Below, in pieces: positions 35,449 to 44,243 of a DNA stretch of 64,000 nt. The stretch is from Thiohalocapsa sp. PB-PSB1 (GTDB taxonomy: Bacteria; Pseudomonadota; Gammaproteobacteria; Chromatiales; Chromatiaceae). The stretch's first letter is position 1. Each line of letters begins with the position of its first letter. The DNA is taken from assembly GCA_016745215.1 (NCBI GenBank), contig CP050890.1, positions 1,426,001 to 1,490,000 of the forward strand, read 5' to 3'. A program made the position numbers and the translations under genes. The notes beneath the pieces are model-generated. The model saw nothing but the letters and a program-made list of their open reading frames with translations, did no database searches and had not been told where the DNA came from.

Positions 35449-36321
35449 ATGTTGAGAATATTGCTTTATGTTGCGACCAACTTCGCGATTCTTGCCGTAC
35501 TGTATATCGTGCTGAGTATCCTGGGCATCAGCAGTACCCAAGGCAGCGGTTTATTGATCATGGCACTATTGTTCGGTTTTGGGGGTTCGATGATATCGCT
35601 GTTCATTTCCAAATGGATGGCAAAGCGCTCGATGGGGGTGCAAATCATCGAGCAGCCGTCTACTCCCTTCGAACATTGGTTATTCGAAGTCGTGGAGCGG
35701 CAATCCCGTTCGAGTGGCATCAAAATGCCGGAAATCGGCCTGTTTGACTCGCCGGAGCCGAACGCTTTCGCCACCGGCTGGAACCGCAACGATGCGCTCG
35801 TCGCGGTCAGCACCGGCCTGGTGCAACACATGACCAAAGAGGAGGTCGAGGCCGTAGTAGGGCATGAGATCAGCCACGTGGCCAATGGCGACATGGTCAC
35901 GCTCTCGTTGATTCAGGGCGTATTGAATACCTTCGTTATTATTCTGGCGCGCGTGATCGGCGGCATTGTCGATTCTGCATTACGCGGGCAAGATGACCAA
36001 GGCGGCCCTGGCATTGGGTATTTCGTCGTATCGATCATCGCCGAGATCGTGCTCGGCGTGCTGGCATCAATCATTGTTATGTGGTTTTCCCGTTATCGCG
36101 AGTTCCACGCCGACGCCGGCGGCGCCAACCTGGCGGGACGCGAAAATATGATTAGTGCATTACGCGCATTGCAGCGCGTCCACGAACCGCAGGATCTGCC
36201 GGCGGGCGAGTTTGCCGCCTTCGGCATCTCCGGTAACATTGGCGATGGTTTGAAAAAGCTATTCGCAAGTCATCCGCCGTTGGATGAGCGCATTGCAGCA
36301 TTACAAAACGCGCGCGGTTAG
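35449..36321 (+). CDS. htpX: Protease HtpX
   Basis: 290 residues from MLRILLYVATNFAILAVLYI. This is an inner-membrane zinc metalloprotease for quality control of membrane proteins. Two N-terminal transmembrane segments (about 4-25 and 33-56) are followed by the zinc motif VGHEISHVANGDM (HExxH) and the third ligand in YREFHADAGGA. Two more hydrophobic segments (FVIILARVIGGIVDSAL, IAEIVLGVLASIIVMWF) lie between. The C terminus LFASHPPLDERIAALQNA is diagnostic of HtpX. The upstream ATG at 35386 is less likely, because the family starts at this MLRI. Confidence 0.95.
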   Translation: MLRILLYVATNFAILAVLYIVLSILGISSTQGSGLLIMALLFGFGGSMISLFISKWMAKRSMGVQIIEQPSTPFEHWLFEVVERQSRSSGIKMPEIGLFDSPEPNAFATGWNRNDALVAVSTGLVQHMTKEEVEAVVGHEISHVANGDMVTLSLIQGVLNTFVIILARVIGGIVDSALRGQDDQGGPGIGYFVVSIIAEIVLGVLASIIVMWFSRYREFHADAGGANLAGRENMISALRALQRVHEPQDLPAGEFAAFGISGNIGDGLKKLFASHPPLDERIAALQNARG

Positions 36322-36423
36322 TTTTCAGTAAAGGGGTAACTGCTGTTGGCATCCCCACGTTGGTCTTTGGAATCATAAATACGGTGCTGAGCGCCGATTT
36401 TCACCCCCTGACGAGGTTTCGCC

Positions 36424-39201
36424 ATGTTGCACCCAGCTCTTCAACCATGGCTTCGCAGCCTAAAACAATGCATTGTTATCCTGTGCTTACTCATGGCGAT
36501 TCCTGTGACTGCCTCGGAAATCGACACCGCAAACGACGAGTGGGCAAGCGGCAATGCTAAAAGCGCTGTGATTCGTCTCAAATCCCTATTGCAGTCTGAC
36601 CCAGACAACGCCGCGGCACGCCTACTGCTTGGACGCATCTATTTGGAGAGTGGCGATGCGGTTGCGGCCGAGCAGGAGATCGCGCGTGCGCGGTCTAACG
36701 GCGCTGCGGAAAGCGATGCCCTGCCGCCCTTGCTGGAAGCGCTCATCGCACAGCGGCAGATATCGCGGGCATTGGAACTGAGCGAAACCAATTTCGAAAT
36801 GCAGCCGAAGTTTCTGTCCGAAGTGCTCGCGTTACGTGGTATTGCATTGCTCAATGATGACCCCCTCGCGGCAAACGAAGCATTCCGGCAGGCCAGAGAG
36901 GCAAACCCACAAGCAATAAAGCCATTATTGGGCTTAGCTACTTTTGCCTTGCGCGAAAATGATCAGGAGGGTGCGCGTGCGCTGATCCAACAAGTCATCG
37001 AGATTGCTCCTGAGCAGCCCGATGGCTGGCGCGCCCTTGGCGAGTTGGAATATCGAATCGGCAACTACTCCGAGGCAGTGGCCGCCTACGATAAAGCATT
37101 GGAGTATGCCCGTAGTACTTGGCAATTACACCAGCAGCGGGCATTCGCCTTGCTGGAGACCGAAAACCCAACTAGAGCATGGCAAGATGTCACTGCATTG
37201 CGTGAATCCATGCCCCAGTTTCCTGGCCGATTCTATGTTATGGGTCGTCTGACGTTACTCGATAATCAGTTTGAGGAAGCGATCAATCATTTCGAATACT
37301 ATCTTCGATTTATTCCAAAGGACCCAAGGGCGATCTATTTTGCCGCACTGACTCTGCATCGACTCGGACGCAATGCCCAAGCAGAGGAGTACCTGATCCG
37401 ATTGCAGGCACTCCAGCCCAATAACCCCAGCGCCGCAATCCTGCTGGCCAAGGTTCGACTCGAAAACGCAGATCCCATCGGTGCCGAGGAACTGCTGGCG
37501 CCTCTCGCCAATCGCCCCAACGCATCGCTAGTAACACTGGAGCTGATGCGACAGGCTCTGGTAAAACAAGATCGTGCCGAGGAGGCCACCGCCCTAATAG
37601 AGCGTGCCGCGAGGCAATACCCAGATGCGCCATCGGCGCAGATCGCCTATGCGCGGAGTTTGCAGCAGCAGGGCAAGCCGGGCGAGGCATTACCCCTTCT
37701 GCGTGCTGCCGTCGAACAGCTTCCTGACAACGAGGAAGCTCCGATGTCGCTGATCCGGGCCGAACTGTCAGCCGGTAATCTTGATGAGGCTAGGGCCGCG
37801 GCGGAAGCTTTCGTCAAGCGGGCGCCAGACTCGCCAGCTGCGCTTACGGGCCATGCTGCCGTGCTCAATCAGCAGGGCGATACCGAAGGGGCGCGGGCTG
37901 CCTTAAAGCAAGCCATCGAGATCGATCCCGACTACATCCGTGCCACACTGGCCTTAGCAGCGCTGGAAATCTCTGAACAGCGCAATGATGCCGCGCGCGA
38001 AGTACTCAACAGTTTGCTTGCACGAAAACCAGGAACCACAAGTGCGGTATTGATCCTGGCCGCCATACAGCAGCGCGAGGATGGCGTGGCCGCCTTTGGC
38101 GACCAAATCCGTGCCGGGCTCGAGGCCGCCCCGGGTAACCTCCAGCTGCGCTTGATTCTAGGACGTTTTTACCTAGCTCAACGCGAGAGCGATAAGGCGC
38201 TGCAGCTAGCCCTGGATGCTCCCGCGGTGCAAGCGAAAGAACCATCGCTACTGACGTTCAAAGCCCAGGCTGAGTTATCAGCTGGACGCCCCGAACAAGC
38301 CTCGCTGACACTGGCACAACTCGCCGAAATCGCCCCTGAATCTGCGCAAATATGCTACATGCAGGCTACGGCGACTGCCATTGCAGGCGACGCTAGAGCC
38401 ACGCAAGTTCACCTGAATGACGGACTGTCAATGGACCAGCGCCAGGAACTGCAAGCAGGTCGGCTCTCCAGAATTCTCGGCGAGCTGAGTGACAGAGGCG
38501 AGCGTGAGCAGCTCATCGCATCTCTGATCAAAACTGCACCGAATCACCAGGCCGTGATCTACGTTAAAGCTCGTCAGGCCTTGCAACAACGGGATTTCGA
38601 TCAGGCCATCACCGATCTACGGCGCTTGCATCGGGAGTATCCTGATACAGAGCTTTATCTGATAAGCCTCGCGGAGGTGCTGGACGCGGCCGGAAGCACG
38701 CAACAAGCAATTACCACCCTACAGAAATGGATTGAAACGCACCCGGAGGTAACGCGTTCACGTTTGCTGATGGCGCAGATGCAACTTGGAAATGACAATA
38801 CCTCCGCGGCAAGCGAGCAATACCGGGCTGTTATCGCCAACGAGCCTAACAATGCGTTGGCTTTGAATAACCTGGCCATGCTGACAATCGAAGAATCTCC
38901 CCAAAAAGCCCGTGAATATGCCGAACGTGCGTTAGCGCTACGCCCAGAAAATCCCTTGTTCATCGATACGATGGGCAGCGTGTTGATCGAGCTCGGCGAA
39001 ATCGATCAAGCCCGCGACCTGCTGGCCAAGGCGCATGCCGGCACAACAAACCCAAGTATTGCCTTTCGCTATGCCAAAACCCTTGCCTCGACCGGTGATC
39101 AGAAGAGCGCACGCCGTGTGCTGCTGCAAATCCAGGCACAAAACTTTCCGGAGAAGGCCGAGGCCGAGGCGTTGTACCTGGAATTGGCTAACAATCGCTA
39201 A
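36424..39201 (+). CDS. Exported TPR protein resembling PrsT
   Basis: 925 residues. The N-terminal hydrophobic stretch CIVILCLLMAIPVTA with a cleavage-like TAS-E is a signal peptide; no lipobox is present. The rest is TPR repeats throughout (for example PDNAAARLLLGRIYLESGDA, NPQAIKPLLGLATFALRENDQ, NNALALNNLAMLTIEESPQK). Length and layout resemble the PrsT TPR protein of PEP-CTERM/exosortase exopolysaccharide loci, but no exosortase or polysaccharide genes are nearby. The stop codon TAA is formed by the CTAAGT terminus of the repeat element at 39198, so the original C terminus may have been slightly different. Confidence 0.75.
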   Translation: MLHPALQPWLRSLKQCIVILCLLMAIPVTASEIDTANDEWASGNAKSAVIRLKSLLQSDPDNAAARLLLGRIYLESGDAVAAEQEIARARSNGAAESDALPPLLEALIAQRQISRALELSETNFEMQPKFLSEVLALRGIALLNDDPLAANEAFRQAREANPQAIKPLLGLATFALRENDQEGARALIQQVIEIAPEQPDGWRALGELEYRIGNYSEAVAAYDKALEYARSTWQLHQQRAFALLETENPTRAWQDVTALRESMPQFPGRFYVMGRLTLLDNQFEEAINHFEYYLRFIPKDPRAIYFAALTLHRLGRNAQAEEYLIRLQALQPNNPSAAILLAKVRLENADPIGAEELLAPLANRPNASLVTLELMRQALVKQDRAEEATALIERAARQYPDAPSAQIAYARSLQQQGKPGEALPLLRAAVEQLPDNEEAPMSLIRAELSAGNLDEARAAAEAFVKRAPDSPAALTGHAAVLNQQGDTEGARAALKQAIEIDPDYIRATLALAALEISEQRNDAAREVLNSLLARKPGTTSAVLILAAIQQREDGVAAFGDQIRAGLEAAPGNLQLRLILGRFYLAQRESDKALQLALDAPAVQAKEPSLLTFKAQAELSAGRPEQASLTLAQLAEIAPESAQICYMQATATAIAGDARATQVHLNDGLSMDQRQELQAGRLSRILGELSDRGEREQLIASLIKTAPNHQAVIYVKARQALQQRDFDQAITDLRRLHREYPDTELYLISLAEVLDAAGSTQQAITTLQKWIETHPEVTRSRLLMAQMQLGNDNTSAASEQYRAVIANEPNNALALNNLAMLTIEESPQKAREYAERALALRPENPLFIDTMGSVLIELGEIDQARDLLAKAHAGTTNPSIAFRYAKTLASTGDQKSARRVLLQIQAQNFPEKAEAEALYLELANNR

Positions 39202-39531
39202 GTGATGGTGCAGAAACAAGCTAAACAGGTTTTTGGCTTGGGTGTCGCCTGCCGACTCGTTCGGTACCGCTATCGGTATCGGTATCGGTATCAACGTCGG
39301 TATTGGCATCGGTATCGAACTGACCAACCCGCTATCCGCCAAGCTCCTCGCTGACCGCGTAGCCACGCTGTCCGAGCTTCGTGAGCATGGCCACACTACG
39401 ATCATGACCGAATGGCATAGGGCGTTTTCTCTCTCGATTCCGATTCCGATTCCGACCCCGACCCCGACCCCGATTGCACTCCGCCGATGTCTGGATAGCG
39501 TGGTATAGGTTATTCATGAACCGCTACTTAG
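39198..39531. mobile_element. Family-2 hexamer-core element with both ends, inserted between convergent genes
   Basis: 334 bp bounded by CTAAGTGATGGTGCA and the inverted TGAACCGCTACTTAG (11 of 15 positions match as an inverted repeat). Inside are a GGTATC hexamer tract (39268-39320), a deletion derivative of a four-helix-bundle frame on the minus strand and a second tract of GATTCC/GACCCC hexamers (39430-39470). No clear target duplication flanks it. TAA at both ends closes the two flanking genes. Confidence 0.7.
39332..39418 (-). pseudogene. Deletion derivative of the four-helix-bundle gene
   Basis: A 28-codon frame reading MPFGHD, then RSVAMLTKLGQRGYAVSEEL and GG. It joins the first six codons of the four-helix-bundle protein (compare MPFGHEKRDV at 13086) directly to its last ~20 codons (compare RRVAMLTKHGQRG). 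About 85-90 codons are missing. It shows that the small family-2 copies arose from a gene-bearing element by internal deletion. Confidence 0.65.
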
Positions 39532-40403
39532 GTACGCGTATCGATAGGTGAACGAACCCGCACCGCGATTACCGGTATAGCGGCACCATCGCGAATCACG
39601 GCTCGATTCCAGGGAATCAGCGCAGTAGTCAGCACATCCTGCACACGAGCACGCGCTTCGGCGTCAAGATCCACCTGCACGCGGCACAGGCAGCCGCGGA
39701 TGCCATAGCCATCATCAATTCTGGACTCTATCAAATAGTGCGCACGCGGCAATAAGCGCTCTGCCATGCAATGCTCCAGAACTTCAAGCAGCAGTTGTTG
39801 CATTGCCTCAGCGCTCAGCACGCCCTGATGGCGCGATCCACTCCAAGCCGCTCCCTGCACTGCCAGCGCCTGATCCGGCAACAGGCTCAAAGTATGGCGG
39901 CGTTCGACAATCCAGTCTCCAGCAATCATGGTTAACGCCACCGATGCCACCTGCTCGGACGCAAAACGGTGGCCGGCCAGATCGATGATCGCACGTGGCA
40001 CAAATACCCGATGCAGGCGCATCATGCGTGTGATCTCTGCATTGTACATCGGTGAATGTCCGCAACCATGCCGGTTGCGGGCGGCCAGTGTCAGCCAGCG
40101 CCGCGCCTCGGCCATCTCATGGGTATCGCGAACGCGCACACCACCGTCGGCTTCCAACAGCCAGCCATCCGGCCACAGCGCGACCTGATAGGCCGGCAAT
40201 GCCGCGATCTTGGCTGCAGCCGTCCGAACCGCGCCGAATTGACCGGTCCAGGTCGATCCGGACGTGCTGCGCAGAGGCGCAAATAACCTGTTGCCGACAA
40301 GGCTGCGCGCACCAGAACCGGCGCTGGTGATCCGCATCAGCACCGTTTGGAGCAATTTCATCGGCGCTGCCGGACCAGTGGATAATCGGGCAATTGGAAG
40401 CAT
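39528..40403 (-). CDS. Hypothetical protein
   Basis: 291 residues. The N terminus is Ala/Ser/Thr-rich without a clear signal peptide. The central part has HEMAEARRWLTLAARNRHGC and ITRMMRLHRVFVPRAIIDLA. The C-terminal part IESRIDDGYGIRGCLCRVQV, then ALIPWNRAVIRDGAAIPVIA, looks like an alpha/beta domain with two cysteines. I do not recognise the family. Its stop codon is supplied by the right terminus of the family-2 element, so some residues may have been lost. It is divergent from the cysZ-like gene. Confidence 0.6.
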   Translation of the reverse strand: MLPIARLSTGPAAPMKLLQTVLMRITSAGSGARSLVGNRLFAPLRSTSGSTWTGQFGAVRTAAAKIAALPAYQVALWPDGWLLEADGGVRVRDTHEMAEARRWLTLAARNRHGCGHSPMYNAEITRMMRLHRVFVPRAIIDLAGHRFASEQVASVALTMIAGDWIVERRHTLSLLPDQALAVQGAAWSGSRHQGVLSAEAMQQLLLEVLEHCMAERLLPRAHYLIESRIDDGYGIRGCLCRVQVDLDAEARARVQDVLTTALIPWNRAVIRDGAAIPVIAVRVRSPIDTRT

Positions 40404-40553
40404 GGGATTTCCTGAGAGTGTGCAGCAGCGGTGTCCATGGGTTGGACCATTGGATTAGACTATAACTGAAGCCGGTGTGCGGCCGAACCCATGTGATCAC
40501 ATGGAATTCGTGCCGCCATCACCAACTGTGCCTGATCATTCGAGTACCACTCC

Positions 40554-41285
40554 ATGTTATCGAACCCTGCCAAAGGTGCCGCTTGCATGCTCCAAGGCAT
40601 CCACCTCATCACCCGTTCCGGACTGAAGCGCTTCGTATTGATTCCGCTGCTCATCAACGTCTTCGTATTCTCCGGCGCGATCTGGTATGGAAGCATACAG
40701 TTCGATACGTTAATGACTTACTTGCAGTCCCTATTGCCAGACTGGCTTAACTGGCTAGAATGGCTGCTGTGGCCGCTGTTCCTGCTCACCCTGTTGGTGC
40801 TGGTGTTCTACAGCTTCACGCTGGTGGCAAATCTGATCGCATCGCCATTCAACGGCTTACTGGCAGAAAAAACCGAGGCGCTGATGACTGGTCAGTCCTT
40901 ACAGGACAACGGCGATATGAGCAAACTGGTGCGTGAACTACCCAATACCCTAATCGATGAAGTGCGTAAGATGCTGTATGTCATTTTCTGGAGTATCCCC
41001 TTCCTGATTCTGGCCGTGGTGGTACCGGTTGTCGGTCCGGTCATTTGGTTCTTGTTTACCGCGTGGATGCTGGCAGTCGAATACAGCGATTTTCCAATGG
41101 GCAACCATGGATTTGAATTCCGCGATATGCTCGCCCGTTTACGCCAACGGCGCCTGACCAGCATGGGCTTCGGCGCAGCCGCTGTCAGCCTGACCATGAT
41201 CCCGGTGCTGAATTTTATCGCCATGCCCGCAGCCGTGGCCGGTGCCACCGCCTTGTGGGTGCGGGAACTCGATACGACAACATAA
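40554..41285 (+). CDS. cysZ: CysZ-like (EI24 domain) membrane protein
   Basis: 243 residues. The family mediates sulfate uptake for cysteine synthesis. Hydrophobic segments are LKRFVLIPLLINVFVFSGAIW, LEWLLWPLFLLTLLVLVFYSF, VIFWSIPFLILAVVVPVVG and the C-terminal VSLTMIPVLNFIAMPAAVAG. Conserved stretches include LIASPFNGLLAEK and WMLAVEYSDFPMGNHG. A start eight residues earlier or later is possible. No cys genes are adjacent, so the sulfate role is by family only. Confidence 0.85.
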   Translation: MLSNPAKGAACMLQGIHLITRSGLKRFVLIPLLINVFVFSGAIWYGSIQFDTLMTYLQSLLPDWLNWLEWLLWPLFLLTLLVLVFYSFTLVANLIASPFNGLLAEKTEALMTGQSLQDNGDMSKLVRELPNTLIDEVRKMLYVIFWSIPFLILAVVVPVVGPVIWFLFTAWMLAVEYSDFPMGNHGFEFRDMLARLRQRRLTSMGFGAAAVSLTMIPVLNFIAMPAAVAGATALWVRELDTTT

Positions 41286-41308
41286 TCAGTCAATCGAAAA
41301 GCCTCGCT

Positions 41309-42019
41309 CTAGCCTGGCTTCACCAATACATCGATGCGCTGGGGTTTGAGAAAATGCGCGCCGGTTGGTGTGCTGTGTGCGTCAAAGGCATGGCGTATTC
41401 GGGCTCGATCCCTGTCGTCGAGATCGAGTCGGGTGTGAGTCGGGTTCAAATAGCGCGACGCGAATACATCCCAACTCGCATAGGTAGCCGGCACCTGGAT
41501 AAACACCTCGGCCTGGCTGATGAACAGGCCCGTCTCGACCGCCTGACAGAGCGTATCGAATGCTGCCTGACGCACCAGCTCCTCGTCGTGGATCAGAGAT
41601 ATCAGCGCATTGAACTCGCCCCAGTAGACCGGTTCAGAGAACAACGCCTGACCACCTGGTCGAAGCACGCGATGGATTTCGCGCAAAGCGCGCGGCATCG
41701 CCGCAGTCGGTACATGGTGCAGCGACTTGAACATCAATACCGCATCGAAGCTCGCCTCGGGTGCATCGATCGCCTCTGCGCCGCCGAGTACAAAATGCAC
41801 CCCGGGTAAATGGCCCAGAGCCAAGTTTTTGTCATGCTGAATGCGGTCCACCTCGGTGGCAATGACCTCTGCCGCCCCCAGCCGCTCGACCAACGCGCGG
41901 GTGGTCCGGGCATCGCCACAACCGAGTTCGAGCACGCGGGCGTCGCGCAGGTCGATCAATTCGGCAACGGTATCGATTTCAGCGGCATTGCGATAGCACT
42001 CAGGAGCGTTGATTTGCAT
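41309..42019 (-). CDS. Class I SAM-dependent methyltransferase
   Basis: About 236 residues. Motif I is VLELGCGDARTTRALV, followed by ATEVDRI (acidic loop), FDAVLMFKSLHHV and HRVLRPGGQALFSEPVYWGE, a standard methyltransferase domain (Methyltransf_11 type). The substrate is unknown. It is convergent with the cysZ-like gene and divergent from the alpha/beta hydrolase with only 47 bp between start codons, suggesting a shared control region. An upstream start at 42049 is possible. Confidence 0.75.
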   Translation of the reverse strand: MQINAPECYRNAAEIDTVAELIDLRDARVLELGCGDARTTRALVERLGAAEVIATEVDRIQHDKNLALGHLPGVHFVLGGAEAIDAPEASFDAVLMFKSLHHVPTAAMPRALREIHRVLRPGGQALFSEPVYWGEFNALISLIHDEELVRQAAFDTLCQAVETGLFISQAEVFIQVPATYASWDVFASRYLNPTHTRLDLDDRDRARIRHAFDAHSTPTGAHFLKPQRIDVLVKPG

Positions 42020-42066
42020 TGGACTCGATCCAGATAGATTGTCAAACAAGATTCGGGAGCAAAAGC

Positions 42067-42906
42067 ATGCCTACGCTAACCATCGCGGATATCGAATTGT
42101 ATTTCGAACTTCATGGCGAAGAAAAGATGGATGCGAAACAGGCAAGCGATGCCGTACAGGCCGATACCGTTGCCTTCATCAACGGCATTGCGATGACAGT
42201 GCAATCCTGGCAGCCAGTCCGCGAGCAGTTTGTCAACAAAGGGTTTCGTTGTCTATTACACGATTGCCGGGGCCAGTTGCGCAGCGGTAAATCTCTGCAT
42301 AGACCCTTCAGCTTCGAATTGCATATGGCGGATTTTTTGGCCCTGCTCGACAGGTTGAATGTTAATCGTGTACACCTGGTCGGAACCTCATATGGTGCAG
42401 AAATCGGCATACTTTTCGCAGCCACCCATCCCGAGCGCGTCGCCACCTTGTCCCTGATTGCCTGCGCCAGCAAGCTAGATCATCTGATGCGTGCTGCGGC
42501 GGAAAGCTGGTCCATCGCTGCCGACTGCGGCGCCATAGCCCTCTTCCGCTGCATGCTGCCCTGGGCTTACAGCAACACGCATCTGGCACAAAACCGCCAA
42601 CAATTGCTTGCCCAGGAACAAGCGATGAGTCGCCAACCACCGGAATACCGCGCTGCTTTCAAGCAATTGGTGGACGCTTTTCTACAGCTCGACCTGAGCG
42701 CCGAGCTCGAGCACATTGAATGCCCCACGCTGGTGATTGCCGCCGAGCACGACCTGATCAAAGGACCCGCTGTCGGCCGCCAAATTCACGATGGTATCGC
42801 CGGGTCCGAATTCTGTATTCTCCCCGATGCAGGACATGCGCTCGTGTTGGAACAACCGCACCAGGTTGCCGCGCGGACAATCCAATTTCTCCATGATCAT
42901 CTATAG
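42067..42906 (+). CDS. Alpha/beta-hydrolase fold protein
   Basis: 279 residues from MPTLTIADIELYFELHG, preceded by GGGAG at a good distance. The nucleophile elbow is GTSYGAE (Ser), the likely acid lies in VIAAEHDLIKGP and the histidine is in PDAGHALVLEQPHQVA. The oxyanion region FINGIAMTVQSWQPV replaces the usual HG. The order matches 3-oxoadipate enol-lactonase/haloperoxidase-like esterases, but the substrate cannot be read from sequence. Divergent from the methyltransferase. Confidence 0.8.
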   Translation: MPTLTIADIELYFELHGEEKMDAKQASDAVQADTVAFINGIAMTVQSWQPVREQFVNKGFRCLLHDCRGQLRSGKSLHRPFSFELHMADFLALLDRLNVNRVHLVGTSYGAEIGILFAATHPERVATLSLIACASKLDHLMRAAAESWSIAADCGAIALFRCMLPWAYSNTHLAQNRQQLLAQEQAMSRQPPEYRAAFKQLVDAFLQLDLSAELEHIECPTLVIAAEHDLIKGPAVGRQIHDGIAGSEFCILPDAGHALVLEQPHQVAARTIQFLHDHL

Positions 42907-42907
42907 C

Positions 42908-43017
42908 CCGCGTAAGTTGGGATGAGGAACGAATCCCAACACAGTCGCTCGGTGTACGTCTCTCTATGCTTCGTTCCACCACCCAACCACCACGAACATA
43001 AAACGGCATTGCAGGAC
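42908..43017 (+). repeat. REP-containing leader of a RAYT remnant
   Basis: Contains ttgggatgaggaacgaatccc with its palindrome, then the conserved stretch gcttcgttccaccacccaac and ccaccacgaacataaaacgg shared in inverse with 10740-10840. Confidence 0.6.
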
Positions 43018-43307
43018 ATGCGTTACCGTCGGGCTCTGATCAAAGGCGCAACCTAGTTCTTCACGGTCGACCTGGCGAACGGTGGAGTCGCCTGCTGGTG
43101 GACCGGGTCGATGATCTGCGGCAGGTCGTGCGTGATGTGCGCGAGGTGCATCCGTTCGAGATCGTCGCTTGGGTCGTGTTGCCGGAGCATCTGCATGTGG
43201 TGTAGGCGCTTGCAGAAAGAGACAGCGATTATCCGATGCGTTGGCGCCTGATCAAAGCGCATTGCTCGCGTTGGGTACCCAGCGGCGAGCGGATTCGCGA
43301 AAGCTGA
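43018..43307 (+). pseudogene. REP-associated tyrosine transposase remnant
   Basis: MRYRRALIKGAT-stop-FFTVDLA, then after a frameshift LLVDRVDDLRQVVRDVREVH and PFEIVAWVVLPEHLHVV-stop, then SDYPMRWRLIKAHCSRWVPS. The HLH in LPEHLHVV corresponds to the HUH metal site. It has three lesions (two stops, one frameshift) in a gene that would encode about 100 or more residues, so it is inactive. No gene is seen from 43308 to 43560. Confidence 0.7.
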
Positions 43308-43560
43308 CGCAAGAATTATGAATCAGTCTCTTAGCGTCAAGGGCTCGCAGGCATCCGCGGCCGCTTGCCAGCTTTTCGGAAAGCAAATACGGCAAAATCA
43401 TGCGGTTGCGGTCGTACATTTATCGACACCTTAAAAGGGCTGGGCTATGGTCCCTTTCCTGGTTATCGAACTATCAGCAACGGACAAGAAGCGTCCCCTT
43501 TTGTTATTCGGAATAACTGTTCATGTTGCCGTGCATCTCCCCGCAACCCTAGCGGCGGCA

Positions 43561-43809
43561 TCAGACCGCTGCCGGAGGGTCGGGGCTTGGAGTCCGACTC
43601 GCGGCCTTTCCAAGCAACTCCAGACCAAGAGCCTCCTTTCCGGCTCCACGCTGAACACGCAACTGGAATCGGGTCTCGGCGTCGGCCTCGGCCAGTATGA
43701 CGCTGGACATTTCCTCGAAGAGCCGGGCGATACTGGTGCCACGGGCTCGGGCGACGACCTTCAGTCGCTGGAGTTTTTCCTCTGGCAGATCCAGGGTGAG
43801 CGCGGTCAT
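43561..43809 (-). CDS. Antitoxin-like small protein (ribbon-helix-helix type)
   Basis: 82 residues: MTALTLDLPEEKLQRLKVVA, then RARGTSIARLFEEMSSVILA. The N-terminal strand followed by two helices is the MetJ/Arc-like DNA-binding pattern of antitoxins paired with PIN toxins. Its ATG overlaps the stop of the PIN gene (ATGA). The last ~12 residues (SRTPSPDPPAAV) look like out-of-family sequence, so the C terminus may be frameshifted. Confidence 0.65.
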   Translation of the reverse strand: MTALTLDLPEEKLQRLKVVARARGTSIARLFEEMSSVILAEADAETRFQLRVQRGAGKEALGLELLGKAASRTPSPDPPAAV

Positions 43810-44243
43810 TTTCGTACCTCCCGCAGTAAGTCTTCGGGTGTCATCAGTTTGAGAGCAGGAAATCGCAGGTCCATCCGTTCGAGATCGCGCAGGTTTCGTG
43901 TCACGATCACCTCGGCTCCACCGGCCACGGCCAGCTCGACCAGGTGATTGTCACCTTCATTCGGGACGTTGGGACGCCATCCATAGTAGATCCTGGTCCA
44001 GCGGCAACGCGCCAGGAAGATGTCGAGCAGCTCATCGCGCTCGGCGGAATCCAACCTGCTCCGCTCGAACAAGACGTCTCGACCCAGAACGTCCTCGTAC
44101 TCGGCAAGCAGCGCGGTTCCCATGAGCGGCACGATCTCGCCCCGAAGACATCCGGCGATCACCTCGTTGGAAGCCCGCGCACCGAGACAGGCACCGACGA
44201 AGACGTTGGTGTCGATCACGGCGGTGAGTGGCGATGCCGTCAC
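43806..44243 (-). CDS. PIN-domain toxin-like ribonuclease
   Basis: 145 residues from a GTG start that overlaps the upstream stop (GTGA). The first acidic residue is in AVIDTNVFVGACLG, the central Glu is in LLAEYEDVLGRDVLF, and the last acidic cluster is NEGDNHLVELAVAGGAEVIV and TRNLRDL. This is the COG1569-type PIN layout. Together with the downstream RHH protein it would form a VapBC-like toxin-antitoxin pair in toxin-first order. Confidence 0.7.
   Translation of the reverse strand: MTASPLTAVIDTNVFVGACLGARASNEVIAGCLRGEIVPLMGTALLAEYEDVLGRDVLFERSRLDSAERDELLDIFLARCRWTRIYYGWRPNVPNEGDNHLVELAVAGGAEVIVTRNLRDLERMDLRFPALKLMTPEDLLREVRK

Noticed and set aside
39233..39508. Protein with GIGIGINVGIGIGI repeat (also at 58989-59249 and 13375-13608)
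   Set aside because: This is a direct translation of the GGTATC hexamer tract in family-2 elements. The coding signal in that element is the four-helix-bundle remnant on the other strand.
41255..41809. Plus-strand 184-codon frame over the methyltransferase gene
   Set aside because: It is antisense to a gene with clear SAM-binding motifs and has no domain or ribosome site of its own.
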